From Aequorivita todarodis (GTDB lineage: Bacteria; Bacteroidota; Bacteroidia; Flavobacteriales; Flavobacteriaceae): a DNA stretch of 64,000 nucleotides. The stretch's first letter is position 1; each line of letters starts with the position of its first letter. Shown one piece after another: positions 36,321 through 45,349 of the stretch. The stretch spans positions 62,001 through 126,000 of the forward strand of contig NZ_JAQQTG010000051.1 of assembly GCF_028561335.1 (NCBI RefSeq). The letters are read 5' to 3'. A program made the translations under genes and the position numbers. The notes under the pieces are model-generated. The model did no database searches. It saw only the letters and a list, made by a program, of their open reading frames with translations, and was not told where the DNA came from.

Positions 36321-37166
36321 TTGCAAAATCACGAAAAGAAATATTTATCGGTTAAGGATTACTTGGTTTCCGGAGAAACGTTTGAGTTGGTACACGATAC
36401 CGATTTGGATTTTCTGAAAACCTTTCCGCAGCCTAAGGCTGAAGAACTGCCTAAATATTACGAGAGCCAGGAATACATTTCGCATACTGATGAAAAGCGC
36501 GGTTTGTTTTTGAGCCTTTACCAATTGGTTAAAAAATGGTCCCTTCAAAAAAAGGCTAAATTGATTTTACAACAGCATGGGGAAGTTGGTTCTTTGTTGG
36601 ATGTCGGTGCCGGTACTGGAGATTTTTTAAAAGTTGCAAAAGAAAAAGGTTGGCAGGTTCACGGAATGGAGCCAAACAAAAATGCCGCGAAATTAGCTTT
36701 GGAAAAAGGCATTGACTTGAAAGCTTCCTTAAATGATTTTGAAGGAAAGCAATTTGACGTGGTTACACTTTGGCATGTTTTGGAACACATTCCAAACTTG
36801 GAAGAAACGATTTCAAAATTGGCAGCTTTAGTGAAACCATATGGTACCTTAATTATCGCAGTTCCAAATTTCAAAAGTTTCGACGCGAAGCATTACGGAA
36901 AATTTTGGGCTGCTTTTGATGTGCCGCGCCATCTTTGGCATTTTTCAAAAGATGCTATCAAAAGGCTTTTTGCTGGAAATTTTGAACTTGAAAAAGTTGA
37001 TCCAATGCTATTTGATTCTTTCTATGTGAGTTTACTTTCCGAAAAATATAAAACAGGAAACAAATTTTCGCTAAAAGCAATTTGGATAGGTTTTAAATCA
37101 AATTTAAGAGCTAAGCATACGAAAGAATATTCTTCCCATAGTTATTGTTTCAGAAAAGTGAAATAA
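36321..37166 (+). CDS. Class I SAM-dependent methyltransferase
   Basis: 281 residues from a TTG at 36321; no in-frame ATG precedes the conserved part. The start of the family (VKDYLVSGETFELVHD, then DFLKTFPQP) is followed by motif I LLDVGAGTGDFL, the acidic loop GMEPNKNAAKLA and DVVTLWHVLEHI. It belongs to the Methyltransf_23-like group; substrate unknown. It ends convergent to the polymerase delta' gene. Confidence 0.85.
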   Translation: MQNHEKKYLSVKDYLVSGETFELVHDTDLDFLKTFPQPKAEELPKYYESQEYISHTDEKRGLFLSLYQLVKKWSLQKKAKLILQQHGEVGSLLDVGAGTGDFLKVAKEKGWQVHGMEPNKNAAKLALEKGIDLKASLNDFEGKQFDVVTLWHVLEHIPNLEETISKLAALVKPYGTLIIAVPNFKSFDAKHYGKFWAAFDVPRHLWHFSKDAIKRLFAGNFELEKVDPMLFDSFYVSLLSEKYKTGNKFSLKAIWIGFKSNLRAKHTKEYSSHSYCFRKVK

Positions 37167-37263
37167 GCTATTTTTAGCGCTTTTAAGGCAGTTAGTAGTG
37201 AAAATGGAACTTTCCCTTGGCTTTTCCAAAAGTCTTTGACAAATCAAAGTTAAAAAGCAGGGT

Positions 37264-37286
37264 TAAAATAGACGCAGTCTATTTTA
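37264..37286. terminator. Bidirectional hairpin terminator
   Basis: Perfect 10-base arms TAAAATAGAC / GTCTATTTTA with a three-base loop, in AT-rich flanks between the converging methyltransferase and delta' genes. It is weak in GC, so the call is moderate. Confidence 0.55.
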
Positions 37287-37308
37287 TTTAAAACAATATA
37301 AAAATTGA

Positions 37309-38463
37309 TTATACCAATTCTGGTTTGTGAATTAGGCGGGTTAATTTTATAGAAAGATCCGTAAAAATTATTTTGGCATTCCCGTTTCGTTCAATGTGAT
37401 AAGACGCATCCTCCAAAGCCGAGTTGATTTCAAAAATATTATTTTGATGCACAAAGGGCGCAAATTTTTGCAATGAAAAAGTTTTGTCCTTCGTTTCAAA
37501 AAACAAAAGTGCATCCGTTTCGTAATTTTTTAAAAGCGCTTGCCTAAACACCTCGATACAATACGATAAAAATTTCTTTTGCGTTTCGCGTCCTTGTCCG
37601 GCAAGTGCATCGCTCCAATCCAGTAGATTATTGATTGCTGTTTTGTTGCCTTTTGCCCGAAAAGCGGTGCGTACCCAACTGATAAACCATTTCTCAAAAA
37701 CTTCATCCTCTCCAGTTTCTTCCAGTAATTGCAGGGCTTTGTTATAATCGCCCTGCGATCTTCGGGCCGTTTGGAGCGCCAATGGTTCTTTTATTTGCCG
37801 GGTTTTAATCAAACTTTCTGCAATATCGGCTTCAGAAAGTAGCGGAAAAGTTAGTTTTTGGCAACGGGAACGAATGGTTGTGATTATTTGCTGCTCTTTT
37901 TCGGTCAACAAAAGCAGCACGGTTTTTTCAGTGGGTTCCTCAACCAATTTAAGGATTTTGTTGGCGCACTCGCCGTTCATATTGTCCGCCATCCAAATAA
38001 TCATCACTTTGTAGCCGCCCTCATAAGCTTTCAGCGATAATTTTTTCGAAATATTCTCAGCCTCAAATTTGCTTATGTTTCCTTGCTTTTTTTCGATGCC
38101 GATGCTCTGCAACCATTCAAAAAGAGAGGCATACGGATTGTTCAGGACAAAACTGCGCCATCCTTCGGCATAATTATCCGAAATGGCATTCTTTTTTACA
38201 TCATCACTTGTGTTTACCGGATAGACGAAGTGCAGATCTGGATGGGCTAATTTGGCGACCTTGCTTTTGCAAGCCAAATATTCAGGACTTTCTTTTTTGT
38301 ATTGGCTGCACAAAATTTCGGAAGCATAGGCGATTGCCATTGGCAACAAACCGCTGCCGTTAACCCCAGAAAATAGCTGTGCGTGCGGGATACGGCCATT
38401 TTCAATGGTTTTTGAAAGGTGCGCCTTTAAGTGTTTTTGCCCTATTACTTGTGAAAAATCCAT
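37309..38463 (-). CDS. holB: DNA polymerase III, delta' subunit (clamp loader)
   Basis: 384 residues from the ATG at 38463. The start FSQVIGQKHLKAHLSKTIEN and PHAQLFSGVNGSGLLPMAIA show the DnaX/delta' AAA+ fold with a Walker A loop lacking the lysine (SGVNGSGLL), as expected for delta', which does not hydrolyse ATP. The later SRCQKLTFPLL is the conserved SRC motif of clamp-loader subunits. The subunit loads the beta clamp. A TAGATTTG box lies so close to the ATG that the mRNA may be almost leaderless. Confidence 0.88.
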   Translation of the reverse strand: MDFSQVIGQKHLKAHLSKTIENGRIPHAQLFSGVNGSGLLPMAIAYASEILCSQYKKESPEYLACKSKVAKLAHPDLHFVYPVNTSDDVKKNAISDNYAEGWRSFVLNNPYASLFEWLQSIGIEKKQGNISKFEAENISKKLSLKAYEGGYKVMIIWMADNMNGECANKILKLVEEPTEKTVLLLLTEKEQQIITTIRSRCQKLTFPLLSEADIAESLIKTRQIKEPLALQTARRSQGDYNKALQLLEETGEDEVFEKWFISWVRTAFRAKGNKTAINNLLDWSDALAGQGRETQKKFLSYCIEVFRQALLKNYETDALLFFETKDKTFSLQKFAPFVHQNNIFEINSALEDASYHIERNGNAKIIFTDLSIKLTRLIHKPELV

Positions 38464-38466
38464 CCG

Positions 38467-38474
38467 CAAATCTA
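38467..38474 (-). promoter_or_regulatory. -7 box of holB, very close to the start
   Basis: TAGATTTG on the minus strand, an exact TAnnTTTG match, only three bases before the ATG. If used, transcription would begin at or near the start codon. Confidence 0.4.
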
Positions 38475-38586
38475 AACAATTTTACGGGTTTTTTCGCGGG
38501 CGAAATCTTTTGGGGGTTTATTGGCCTGTCTTGAAAATACGATTTAATGTCTCCAAAACACGGGGCCGAATAAACATCAAAAGAAG

Positions 38587-38594
38587 TATATTTG
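38587..38594 (+). promoter_or_regulatory. -7 promoter box of pgk
   Basis: TATATTTG, an exact TAnnTTTG match, 18 bases before the pgk ATG. Confidence 0.6.
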
Positions 38595-38612
38595 CACGAT
38601 AAAATTTTGAAG

Positions 38613-39797
38613 ATGAAAACAGTAAACAATATAGATTTTAAAGGAAAAAAAGCATTGATCCGCGTAGATTTTAACGTGCCGTTGGATGACGATTTCAAAG
38701 TAACTGACGATACCCGCATTTGTGCTGCCAAACCCACTATTTTGAAAATTTTGGAAGACGGCGGCAGCTGTATTTTGATGTCGCACTTGGGAAGACCAAA
38801 AAACAGAGAAGCGGAATTTTCATTGAAGCACATCGTAAAACCGTTGTCCGATATTCTCGGGATACAAGTGAAGTTTGTTGACGACTGTATTGGCCCAAAA
38901 GTTACTGAAGCTGTGGAAAGTTTAAAATCCGGTGAAATTCTTTTACTGGAAAATCTTCGTTATTATGAAGAAGAGACTAAAGGCGACCGCCATTTTGCCG
39001 AAAAATTGTCAAAACTTGGCGATATTTATGTGAATGACGCCTTCGGAACGGCCCATCGCGCGCACGCTTCAACCGCGATTATTGCAGATTTTTTTCTGGA
39101 AAACAAATGCTTTGGCTTGCTACTTGCCTCAGAGGTTGAAAGCGTGAAAAAAGTATTGGAAACCAGCGAAAAGCCCGTTACCGCAATTATTGGCGGGGCG
39201 AAGGTTTCCTCAAAAATTACCATTATTGAAAATATACTCGATAAAATTGACCATTTGATTATTGGCGGCGGAATGGCTTTCACCTTTATAAAAGCGCAAG
39301 GCGGGAAGATAGGAAATTCGCTGGTTGAGGAAGACAAGCAAGGGCTTGCCCTTGAAATTTTGGAGGAAGCAAGAAAGAAAAACGTTGCCGTCCACTTACC
39401 CGTTGATGCTGTAATAGCCGATGCTTTTTCCGAGACGGCCAATACTCAAATTGAAACCATCAACAATATTCCAGACGGTTGGATGGGGTTAGATGTGGGT
39501 CCAAAAACCAACGAAATTTTTGCAGGAGTATTGACCGGGTCCAAAACCATTTTGTGGAACGGACCCGTAGGCGTTTTTGAAATGGAGAAGTTTGCCGAGG
39601 GAACAAAAGCTTTGGGGCAAAATATAGCTAAAGCCACCCAGAATGGCGCTTTTTCATTGGTGGGCGGCGGCGATTCCGTTGCTGCGGTACATAAATTTAA
39701 TCTTACAGATAAGGTAAGTTATGTGTCCACAGGCGGAGGCGCAATGCTCGAAATGCTTGAAGGCAAAACCCTGCCTGGAATAGCAGCATTGTTGTAG
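38613..39797 (+). CDS. pgk: Phosphoglycerate kinase
   Basis: 394 residues from the ATG at 38613, normal length. The signature [11 protein letters not shown], the substrate loop [16 protein letters not shown] and the nucleotide-binding ending [13 protein letters not shown] are intact. The enzyme transfers a phosphate from 1,3-bisphosphoglycerate to ADP in glycolysis and works in reverse in gluconeogenesis. It appears to be transcribed alone, divergent from holB. Confidence 0.97.
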   Translation: MKTVNNIDFKGKKALIRVDFNVPLDDDFKVTDDTRICAAKPTILKILEDGGSCILMSHLGRPKNREAEFSLKHIVKPLSDILGIQVKFVDDCIGPKVTEAVESLKSGEILLLENLRYYEEETKGDRHFAEKLSKLGDIYVNDAFGTAHRAHASTAIIADFFLENKCFGLLLASEVESVKKVLETSEKPVTAIIGGAKVSSKITIIENILDKIDHLIIGGGMAFTFIKAQGGKIGNSLVEEDKQGLALEILEEARKKNVAVHLPVDAVIADAFSETANTQIETINNIPDGWMGLDVGPKTNEIFAGVLTGSKTILWNGPVGVFEMEKFAEGTKALGQNIAKATQNGAFSLVGGGDSVAAVHKFNLTDKVSYVSTGGGAMLEMLEGKTLPGIAALL

Positions 39798-39843
39798 AAA
39801 CGTTAAATATCTGTATATTAGTCTTTTGGATTGAAAATTTGCA

Positions 39844-39851
39844 TAATTTTG
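39844..39851 (+). promoter_or_regulatory. -7 promoter box upstream of the transglycosylase gene
   Basis: TAATTTTG matches TAnnTTTG, with a TTTG 15 bases upstream (39825-39828), slightly short of the usual spacing. It would give a leader of about 130 bases. Confidence 0.4.
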
Positions 39852-39984
39852 CAAAATCATTATTTTTGATAAAATTTTTTATTTGAAAAGGCGTTACAAT
39901 TCCTAAGCAATTGCCCCTGTTTCCTAATAAAAAAGTATTAATCAGGCGAATTTGCCTTAATCCCCAAACGCAATAAATAAGCTG

Positions 39985-41550
39985 ATGAAACTGAACAAAA
40001 TCCTCCCCCTTATGCTGTTGCTGGCCTGCAGTATGAGTTTTGCCCAACAGGGTAAAAAGAATGTCAAAAAACTGAACACTAAAAAAGTTCAAGTGGTTGA
40101 CTCAATAAAAGTTTCTAAAATTGCTGAAGAATTGCCTTCTACTGTGGTCGCTACAGGCATTAAAGACACGGTTATATTCGATTTGAAGGACATGGCCCTG
40201 GCCAGAAAAAAGGACAGTCTTTGGCTGAAAGAACTCTATAAGTCCGATCTTTTTGAAGATGTATATAACAGCGTTACAAATCAAGAATATGGAATGGTTG
40301 ACTATGATGAACTTCCTACCGAAGTTTTGAAACAACGCCTCAAAGAGCTCGATGCCCGCACTCCCTTTAAAGTTGAATACAATCCTTCTTTGGAAAGTGT
40401 GATCAAACAATACCTTAAAAACCGAAGAGGAACCCTAGAGCGTTTGATGGGCTTGAGCGAATATTACTTCCCAATGTTTGAGCAGGAGCTCGACAAAAAC
40501 AATCTTCCACTGGAGTTAAAATATTTGGCCGTAATAGAATCGGCGCTAAATCCACGCGCACAATCAAGAGTTGGCGCTACGGGTCTATGGCAATTTATGT
40601 ACCCTACGGGCAAAATGTTTGGTTTGGATGTAAGCTCCTATGTTGATGAACGTTCAGACCCAATTATGGCCACGGAAGCGGCCTGTAAATATCTGAAAAG
40701 TCTTAACAATAGCTTCAATGATTGGGATTTGGCACTTGCAGCCTATAATTCAGGGCCCGGGAACGTTTCAAAAGCTATTCGCCGTTCAGGCGGGAAAACA
40801 AATTATTGGAACCTCCGCGAATATCTTCCACGTGAAACCGCTGGCTATGTACCTGCATTTTTGGCAACTATGTACATTTTTGAATATGCAACGGAACATG
40901 GTTTTAAAAAGCAAAGCGCAAGAATTCCTTACGTTGCTACGGACACTATTAAAGTGAAACAGCAAATAACGCTGGACCAAGTGGCCAAACTCACCAATCT
41001 CGACAGAGAAGAATTGGAGTTTTTGAACCCTTCCTATAAACTGGGAATCATTCCGGTTATTAAAGACGAAAATTATATGTTGCGCCTTCCGCTTACTGCC
41101 GTTGGTACTTTTGTGAACAACGAGGAGGCCATTTACTCTTTCGTGCAGGAGGAGCAAGAAGAAGCGGAAAAAACAATGCCCGAATTGTATGAACAACCCG
41201 AAAAAATCCGCTACCGTGTAAAGAGAGGCGATTATTTGGGCAGAATTGCGGAAAGATACGGCGTGGGCGTGAGCCAAATAAAAAACTGGAATAGTATGCG
41301 AAGCAATACCGTTAAAGTAGGTCAAAACTTAATTATCTACCCCAAAAAGAGCTCACAGGATATTGCGAGCAGCGCACCTTCCCAAAGCAGTAGTTCCTCA
41401 GAAAGAACTTACACTGTTCGCAGTGGCGATTCTTTATGGAGCATTTCGCAAAAATTTCCTGGAGTTTCGGTACAGAATATCAAAAAATGGAACGATATTA
41501 GTGGCACTAACTTAAAGCCCGGAACTAAACTAAAAATTTATAAAGGATAG
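39985..41550 (+). CDS. mltD: Membrane-bound lytic murein transglycosylase with LysM repeats (MltD-like)
   Basis: 521 residues with signal peptide (LLLACSMSFAQ; the AC is not a clear lipobox). The SLT domain (about residues 165-300) has the catalytic Glu in AVIESALNPRAQSRVGATGL, then LWQFMYPTGK and AAYNSGPGNVSKAIR. LysM-like modules follow: one degenerate near 325-370, then YRVKRGDYLGRIAERYGVG and YTVRSGDSLWSISQKFPGV, joined by a Ser-rich linker. It cleaves peptidoglycan glycan strands in the periplasm. The DUF4837 gene follows after 21 bases. Confidence 0.93.
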   Translation: MKLNKILPLMLLLACSMSFAQQGKKNVKKLNTKKVQVVDSIKVSKIAEELPSTVVATGIKDTVIFDLKDMALARKKDSLWLKELYKSDLFEDVYNSVTNQEYGMVDYDELPTEVLKQRLKELDARTPFKVEYNPSLESVIKQYLKNRRGTLERLMGLSEYYFPMFEQELDKNNLPLELKYLAVIESALNPRAQSRVGATGLWQFMYPTGKMFGLDVSSYVDERSDPIMATEAACKYLKSLNNSFNDWDLALAAYNSGPGNVSKAIRRSGGKTNYWNLREYLPRETAGYVPAFLATMYIFEYATEHGFKKQSARIPYVATDTIKVKQQITLDQVAKLTNLDREELEFLNPSYKLGIIPVIKDENYMLRLPLTAVGTFVNNEEAIYSFVQEEQEEAEKTMPELYEQPEKIRYRVKRGDYLGRIAERYGVGVSQIKNWNSMRSNTVKVGQNLIIYPKKSSQDIASSAPSQSSSSSERTYTVRSGDSLWSISQKFPGVSVQNIKKWNDISGTNLKPGTKLKIYKG

Positions 41551-41571
41551 TTCCGCAAAAACATCCTTTTA

Positions 41572-42549
41572 ATGAAACCCATTTACGTTGTATTGTTTTC
41601 GTTGTTTTTTGCATTTACCTCTTGCAATAACGGCGGAAAAAGAGATAAGACCCTTCTTCCGGATTCCGTAGGAAATATTAACTCCCTTCAGATTGTCATA
41701 CCCAACGATTTATGGAACGGCATTGTGGGTGAAGCAATTCGAAATAATTTTGCCGCACCTGTAGATGGCCTCCCCCAAGACGAGCCGCTATTTTCCATGA
41801 ACCAAATGCCGCCGGAAGCTTTTACTGGTTTCGCGCGAAGCAATAGGCTGTTTTTATATGTTGTTCTTAGCGATGAGGACAAAGTTACCATAGCCAAAGA
41901 CGAATATGCAAAACCACAGACGGGAGCGGTCATAAAGGCTACTTCCGAAGAAAAACTTGTGGAGCTTATCAATAAGAATGCTCCAAAAATAATTGAAGCA
42001 TTTCACGCTTCCGAAATTAAGGAAAGACAGCGCAGGACCGCTATTTCATTGATGAAAAACGATTCTTTGAAAAAGGTAATGGGCGTGAGTTTGCAAATTC
42101 CAAGTGCGTATAGAATAGCTAAAGCCACTGACAGTTTCTTTTGGATGCGAAAGGATTTGAAAGACGGAACCACCAATATTCTGGTGTATGAAGTCCCTCT
42201 AACTATGATTAAAGACGACAGTACCGCAGTTGGCGATATTATTAAAATCCGCGATTCCATAGGAAGCAAACTGCTGCCGGTTGAGGATGATGGTCAGTTT
42301 ATTACTGAAGATGCCTATGCTCCGTATATTTTCAAAACAGAAATAGACGGTAGATTTGCCTACAAAACCAAAGGCACTTGGGAAGTGAAAGACGCCTGGA
42401 TGGGCGGCCCCTTTATAAACTATGCTATTCGGGACGAAAAAAACAACCGCTATTTAATCCTGGAAGGTTTTACATATGCCCCCAGCGCAGCAAAAAGAGA
42501 TCTTCAGTTTGAGTTGGAGTCTATATTGAATACGGCCAAGCTGGAATGA
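41572..42549 (+). CDS. DUF4837 family lipoprotein
   Basis: 325 residues. The lipobox is FTSC (Cys at about residue 18). The body fits DUF4837, a family found almost only in Bacteroidota: LQIVIPNDLWNGIVGEAI, GFARSNRLFLYVVLSDEDKV and DAWMGGPFINYAIRDEKN. The function is not known. It follows the lytic transglycosylase in a likely operon, so a role in envelope maintenance is plausible. Confidence 0.82.
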   Translation: MKPIYVVLFSLFFAFTSCNNGGKRDKTLLPDSVGNINSLQIVIPNDLWNGIVGEAIRNNFAAPVDGLPQDEPLFSMNQMPPEAFTGFARSNRLFLYVVLSDEDKVTIAKDEYAKPQTGAVIKATSEEKLVELINKNAPKIIEAFHASEIKERQRRTAISLMKNDSLKKVMGVSLQIPSAYRIAKATDSFFWMRKDLKDGTTNILVYEVPLTMIKDDSTAVGDIIKIRDSIGSKLLPVEDDGQFITEDAYAPYIFKTEIDGRFAYKTKGTWEVKDAWMGGPFINYAIRDEKNNRYLILEGFTYAPSAAKRDLQFELESILNTAKLE

Positions 42550-42591
42550 CCCATAAACAATAACCCTTTTAATTATGTAAGGTTTAAAAAC

Positions 42592-42629
42592 AAAGGCCCC
42601 TTTCAATTTTAAAATTGAAAGGGGCCTTT
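42592..42629. terminator. Strong bidirectional terminator, perfect 38-base palindrome
   Basis: Two perfect 19-base arms (beginning AAAGGCCCCTTTC) without a loop gap lie between the DUF4837 stop (+) and tatA stop (-). The stem is GC-rich at its base and AT-rich at the tip, with no long T-run outside it. Confidence 0.8.
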
Positions 42630-42649
42630 CGTAAATAGCTAAACGAAAA

Positions 42650-42841
42650 CTATTTAGTATCGTCAATTTTTTTATCGGTAGGATCATCTTTGGAAGCATC
42701 CTTAAATTCCTTAAGGCCGCTACCCAGACCGCGCATAAGCTCTGGAATTTTCTTTCCGCCAAAAAGCAGTAATACAATTACTACAATCAATACAATCTGC
42801 CAAGGGCCAACTACACCTAAGGGAATAAATAATGCGTTCAT
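42650..42841 (-). CDS. tatA: Twin-arginine translocase subunit TatA/TatE
   Basis: 63 residues. One N-terminal membrane helix ([20 protein letters not shown]) with the FGGKKIPE hinge is followed by an amphipathic helix ([12 protein letters not shown]) and an acidic/lysine tail. TatA oligomerises into the pore that exports folded proteins. tatC is not in the immediate neighbourhood. A -7 box lies 20 bases before the start. Confidence 0.93.
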   Translation of the reverse strand: MNALFIPLGVVGPWQIVLIVVIVLLLFGGKKIPELMRGLGSGLKEFKDASKDDPTDKKIDDTK

Positions 42842-42861
42842 AATTTCTAAATTTAATTACG

Positions 42862-42869
42862 CAAAGGTA
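42862..42869 (-). promoter_or_regulatory. -7 promoter box of tatA
   Basis: TACCTTTG on the minus strand, an exact TAnnTTTG match, 21 bases before the tatA ATG. Confidence 0.6.
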
Positions 42870-42911
42870 ACAAGAAATGTTTAGATACAACGTTTTGACA
42901 GTAACTTTAGC

Positions 42912-42940
42912 TTGTATGGCTTTAGTTTATTTTATATTTG
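42912..42940 (+). promoter_or_regulatory. Promoter of the M23 peptidase gene (TTG-18-TATATTTG)
   Basis: TTG at 42912-42914 and TATATTTG at 42933-42940, 18 bases apart, close to the Bacteroidota -33/-7 arrangement. The start codon follows 19 bases later, which supports the ATG at 42960. Confidence 0.6.
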
Positions 42941-42959
42941 CAAAAAGGAATTGCGCAAT

Positions 42960-43823
42960 ATGACAAACAAGGAAAAAGGCACCAAACGGTTCAAAAGAAA
43001 GTTATTGCACAAATACCGATTGGTAGTTCTAAACGAAGAAACCTTCGAAGAGCGTTTTTCGTTTAAGCTCAACAGATTGAACGTATTTGTTTTCAGCACC
43101 CTTTTTGCGCTATTTCTTATTTTGGCAACTACCTTTATCATTGCCTTTACACCGCTCCGCGAGTACATTCCCGGGTATTCGTCCACTACCTTAAAAAAGA
43201 AAGCCACGCAGTTGGCCTATCAAACCGATTCGTTACAAAAGATGCTCGATATTAATGAGCAGTATCTTATTTCAATTAAAAAAGTGCTTACGGGCGATGT
43301 AAAAACAGTAGAATTCAACAAAGATTCTATCATTGAGGTAGCCAAGACCGATCCTTCAGTTTTGATTAGAACCTCCAGAAAAGATTCACTTTTGCGCCAA
43401 CAAGTGGCAAAGGAAGATAAATACAATCCGCTTATTTCGCCCCAAGTACAGGAATATGCCTTGTTCGCCCCTGTTAAGGGAACCATTTCAGAACCTTATG
43501 ATTCCAAAACAAAACACTATGCCGTAGATGTGGTAACCGCAAAGGATTCACCGGTAAAAGCTGTTGCGGAAGGCACTGTTATTTTTGCGGAATGGACGGC
43601 TGCTACCGGCTATGTTATTATTCTAAAGCACAACAACAGCCTAATTTCGGTCTATAAACACAATGCTATGCTCACCAAGGAACAGGGCGAAATCGTAAAG
43701 GCAGGCGAAGTGATCGCAATCGTAGGAAATACAGGCGAATTAACCACGGGCCCGCACCTTCATTTTGAGCTTTGGCGCGATGGATACCCCATCAACCCTA
43801 CCAGTTTCATCGATTTTGATTGA
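42960..43823 (+). CDS. M23 family metallopeptidase (LytM-type)
   Basis: 287 residues from the ATG at 42960. A basic N-terminal cytoplasmic part (about 1-40) precedes one membrane helix (FSTLFALFLILATTFIIAF) and a periplasmic region with a coiled stretch. The C-terminal LytM domain (about 180-280) has the zinc ligands in HYAVDVVTAKDS and HLHFELW, within GELTTGPHLHFELW. It cleaves peptide cross-bridges or activates amidases during envelope growth. It precedes GH3 by six bases. Confidence 0.92.
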   Translation: MTNKEKGTKRFKRKLLHKYRLVVLNEETFEERFSFKLNRLNVFVFSTLFALFLILATTFIIAFTPLREYIPGYSSTTLKKKATQLAYQTDSLQKMLDINEQYLISIKKVLTGDVKTVEFNKDSIIEVAKTDPSVLIRTSRKDSLLRQQVAKEDKYNPLISPQVQEYALFAPVKGTISEPYDSKTKHYAVDVVTAKDSPVKAVAEGTVIFAEWTAATGYVIILKHNNSLISVYKHNAMLTKEQGEIVKAGEVIAIVGNTGELTTGPHLHFELWRDGYPINPTSFIDFD

Positions 43824-43829
43824 TACCCT

Positions 43830-45332
43830 ATGTCCCTAAAATCCGTTTCAGCTAAAATATTCTCGAAAATTGTCGCGCTCCGAATTCAAAAGTGGGCCAA
43901 AAATCCCGTTGAAACCCAGCAAAAGGTTTTTGAAAAATTAATTACAGAAGCAAAGAATACTGCTTTCGGGAAAGACCACGATTTTAAAAACATAACTTCA
44001 TTTGAAGATTTTGCGGCGAAAGTCCCCATTCGCGATTACGAAGAATTGAAACCTTATGTAGATCGCGTGGTTTCAGGGGAAGAAAACATATTGTGGCCCG
44101 GCAAGCCGCTCTATTTTGCCAAAACTTCCGGTACAACCTCGGGCGCAAAATATATTCCGCTTACCAAGGAATCCATGCCCCACCATATAGAGGCTGCGCG
44201 CAACGCAATTCTTTGCTACATTAACGAAACCGGAAACGCAGATTTTGTGGACGGCAAAATGATTTTTCTGCAGGGAAGCCCCGAAATGCAGGAAAAGAAC
44301 GGTATTAAATTAGGTCGGCTGTCCGGAATCGTGGCACATTACGTGCCCGCCTATCTTCAAAAAAACCGTTTACCGAGCTGGGAAACCAACTGCATCGAGG
44401 ATTGGGAAACCAAAGTGGACGCTATTGTCGAGGAAACCAAAAATGAGGATATGACCGTTATCAGCGGCATACCATCGTGGGTGCAGATGTATTTTGAAAG
44501 ACTTCAACAAAATACCGGGAAGAAAGTGGGCGACCTTTTCAAAAACTTCAACCTGTTTATTTACGGCGGCGTAAACTATGAGCCCTATCGCGCCAAATTT
44601 GAAAATTTAATAGGAAGAAAAGTGGACAGCATCGAGCTGTTTCCGGCCAGCGAAGGCTTTTTCGCCTTTCAGGACAGCCAAAAGGAAAAAGGAATGTTGC
44701 TGCTTTTGAATTCGGGAATTTTTTATGAATTTGTGGAAGCAAGTAGTTTTTTTGACGAAAATCCAAAACGATTGACCATTGGTGAAGTGGAAACTGGCGT
44801 CAATTACGTGATGATAATTTCAACCAACGCCGGACTTTGGGCCTATAATTTGGGCGATACTGTCCAATTTACTTCAACAAAACCGTATCGCGTAATTGTT
44901 TCGGGAAGAATAAAACATTTCATTTCCGCCTTTGGCGAGCACGTGATTGGCAAAGAGGTGGAAGAGGCGATGAACAAAGCCATTTCAAAATTCAATTTTT
45001 CCATTACCGAATTCACCGTGGCGCCAGAGATAACGCCTTCCGAAGAAAAACTGCCGTACCACGAATGGCTTATAGAGTTTGAAAATGCTCCCGATGACCT
45101 TCAAAAGGTCGCTGAGTTTTTGGATGCCGAAATGCAACGGCAAAACTCCTATTATTTCGATTTAATAGAAGGGAAAGTGCTTCAACCCTTAAAAATTTCT
45201 TCACTTAAAAAGGACAGTTTCCAAGAATTTATGAAATCTGAAGGCAAGCTGGGTGGCCAAAACAAGGTACCGCGCCTTTCCAACGACCGTAAAATTGCAG
45301 ATGCATTACTTCAAATACAGCCCCAAAATTAG
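43830..45332 (+). CDS. GH3 family protein (acyl-acid-amido synthetase-like)
   Basis: 500 residues of the GH3 auxin-responsive promoter family. The ATP/AMP-binding motif AKTSGTTSGAKYIPLTKESM is at about residues 91-110; ELFPASEGFFAFQDS and the C-terminal HEWLIEFENAPDD follow the family pattern. Plant relatives conjugate amino acids to acyl acids via an adenylate; the substrate of the bacterial members is unknown. The gene is six bases from the M23 gene and 17 bases before the nucleosidase-like gene. Confidence 0.88.
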   Translation: MSLKSVSAKIFSKIVALRIQKWAKNPVETQQKVFEKLITEAKNTAFGKDHDFKNITSFEDFAAKVPIRDYEELKPYVDRVVSGEENILWPGKPLYFAKTSGTTSGAKYIPLTKESMPHHIEAARNAILCYINETGNADFVDGKMIFLQGSPEMQEKNGIKLGRLSGIVAHYVPAYLQKNRLPSWETNCIEDWETKVDAIVEETKNEDMTVISGIPSWVQMYFERLQQNTGKKVGDLFKNFNLFIYGGVNYEPYRAKFENLIGRKVDSIELFPASEGFFAFQDSQKEKGMLLLLNSGIFYEFVEASSFFDENPKRLTIGEVETGVNYVMIISTNAGLWAYNLGDTVQFTSTKPYRVIVSGRIKHFISAFGEHVIGKEVEEAMNKAISKFNFSITEFTVAPEITPSEEKLPYHEWLIEFENAPDDLQKVAEFLDAEMQRQNSYYFDLIEGKVLQPLKISSLKKDSFQEFMKSEGKLGGQNKVPRLSNDRKIADALLQIQPQN

Positions 45333-45335
45333 TGT

Positions 45336-45343
45336 TATCTTTG
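45336..45343 (+). promoter_or_regulatory. -7 box of the nucleosidase-like gene
   Basis: TATCTTTG, an exact TAnnTTTG match, starting four bases after the GH3 stop and ending seven bases before the ATG at 45350. It suggests an internal promoter with a very short leader. Confidence 0.5.
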
Positions 45344-45349
45344 CACCCA

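Noticed and set aside
40824-40839. A parS-like 16-mer (TCTTCCACGTGAAACC), two bases from consensus.
   Set aside because: It lies in the transglycosylase gene and encodes the conserved YLPRET stretch, so protein constraint explains it.
40786-41325. Minus-strand ORF of 179 codons.
   Set aside because: Antisense shadow of the transglycosylase gene.
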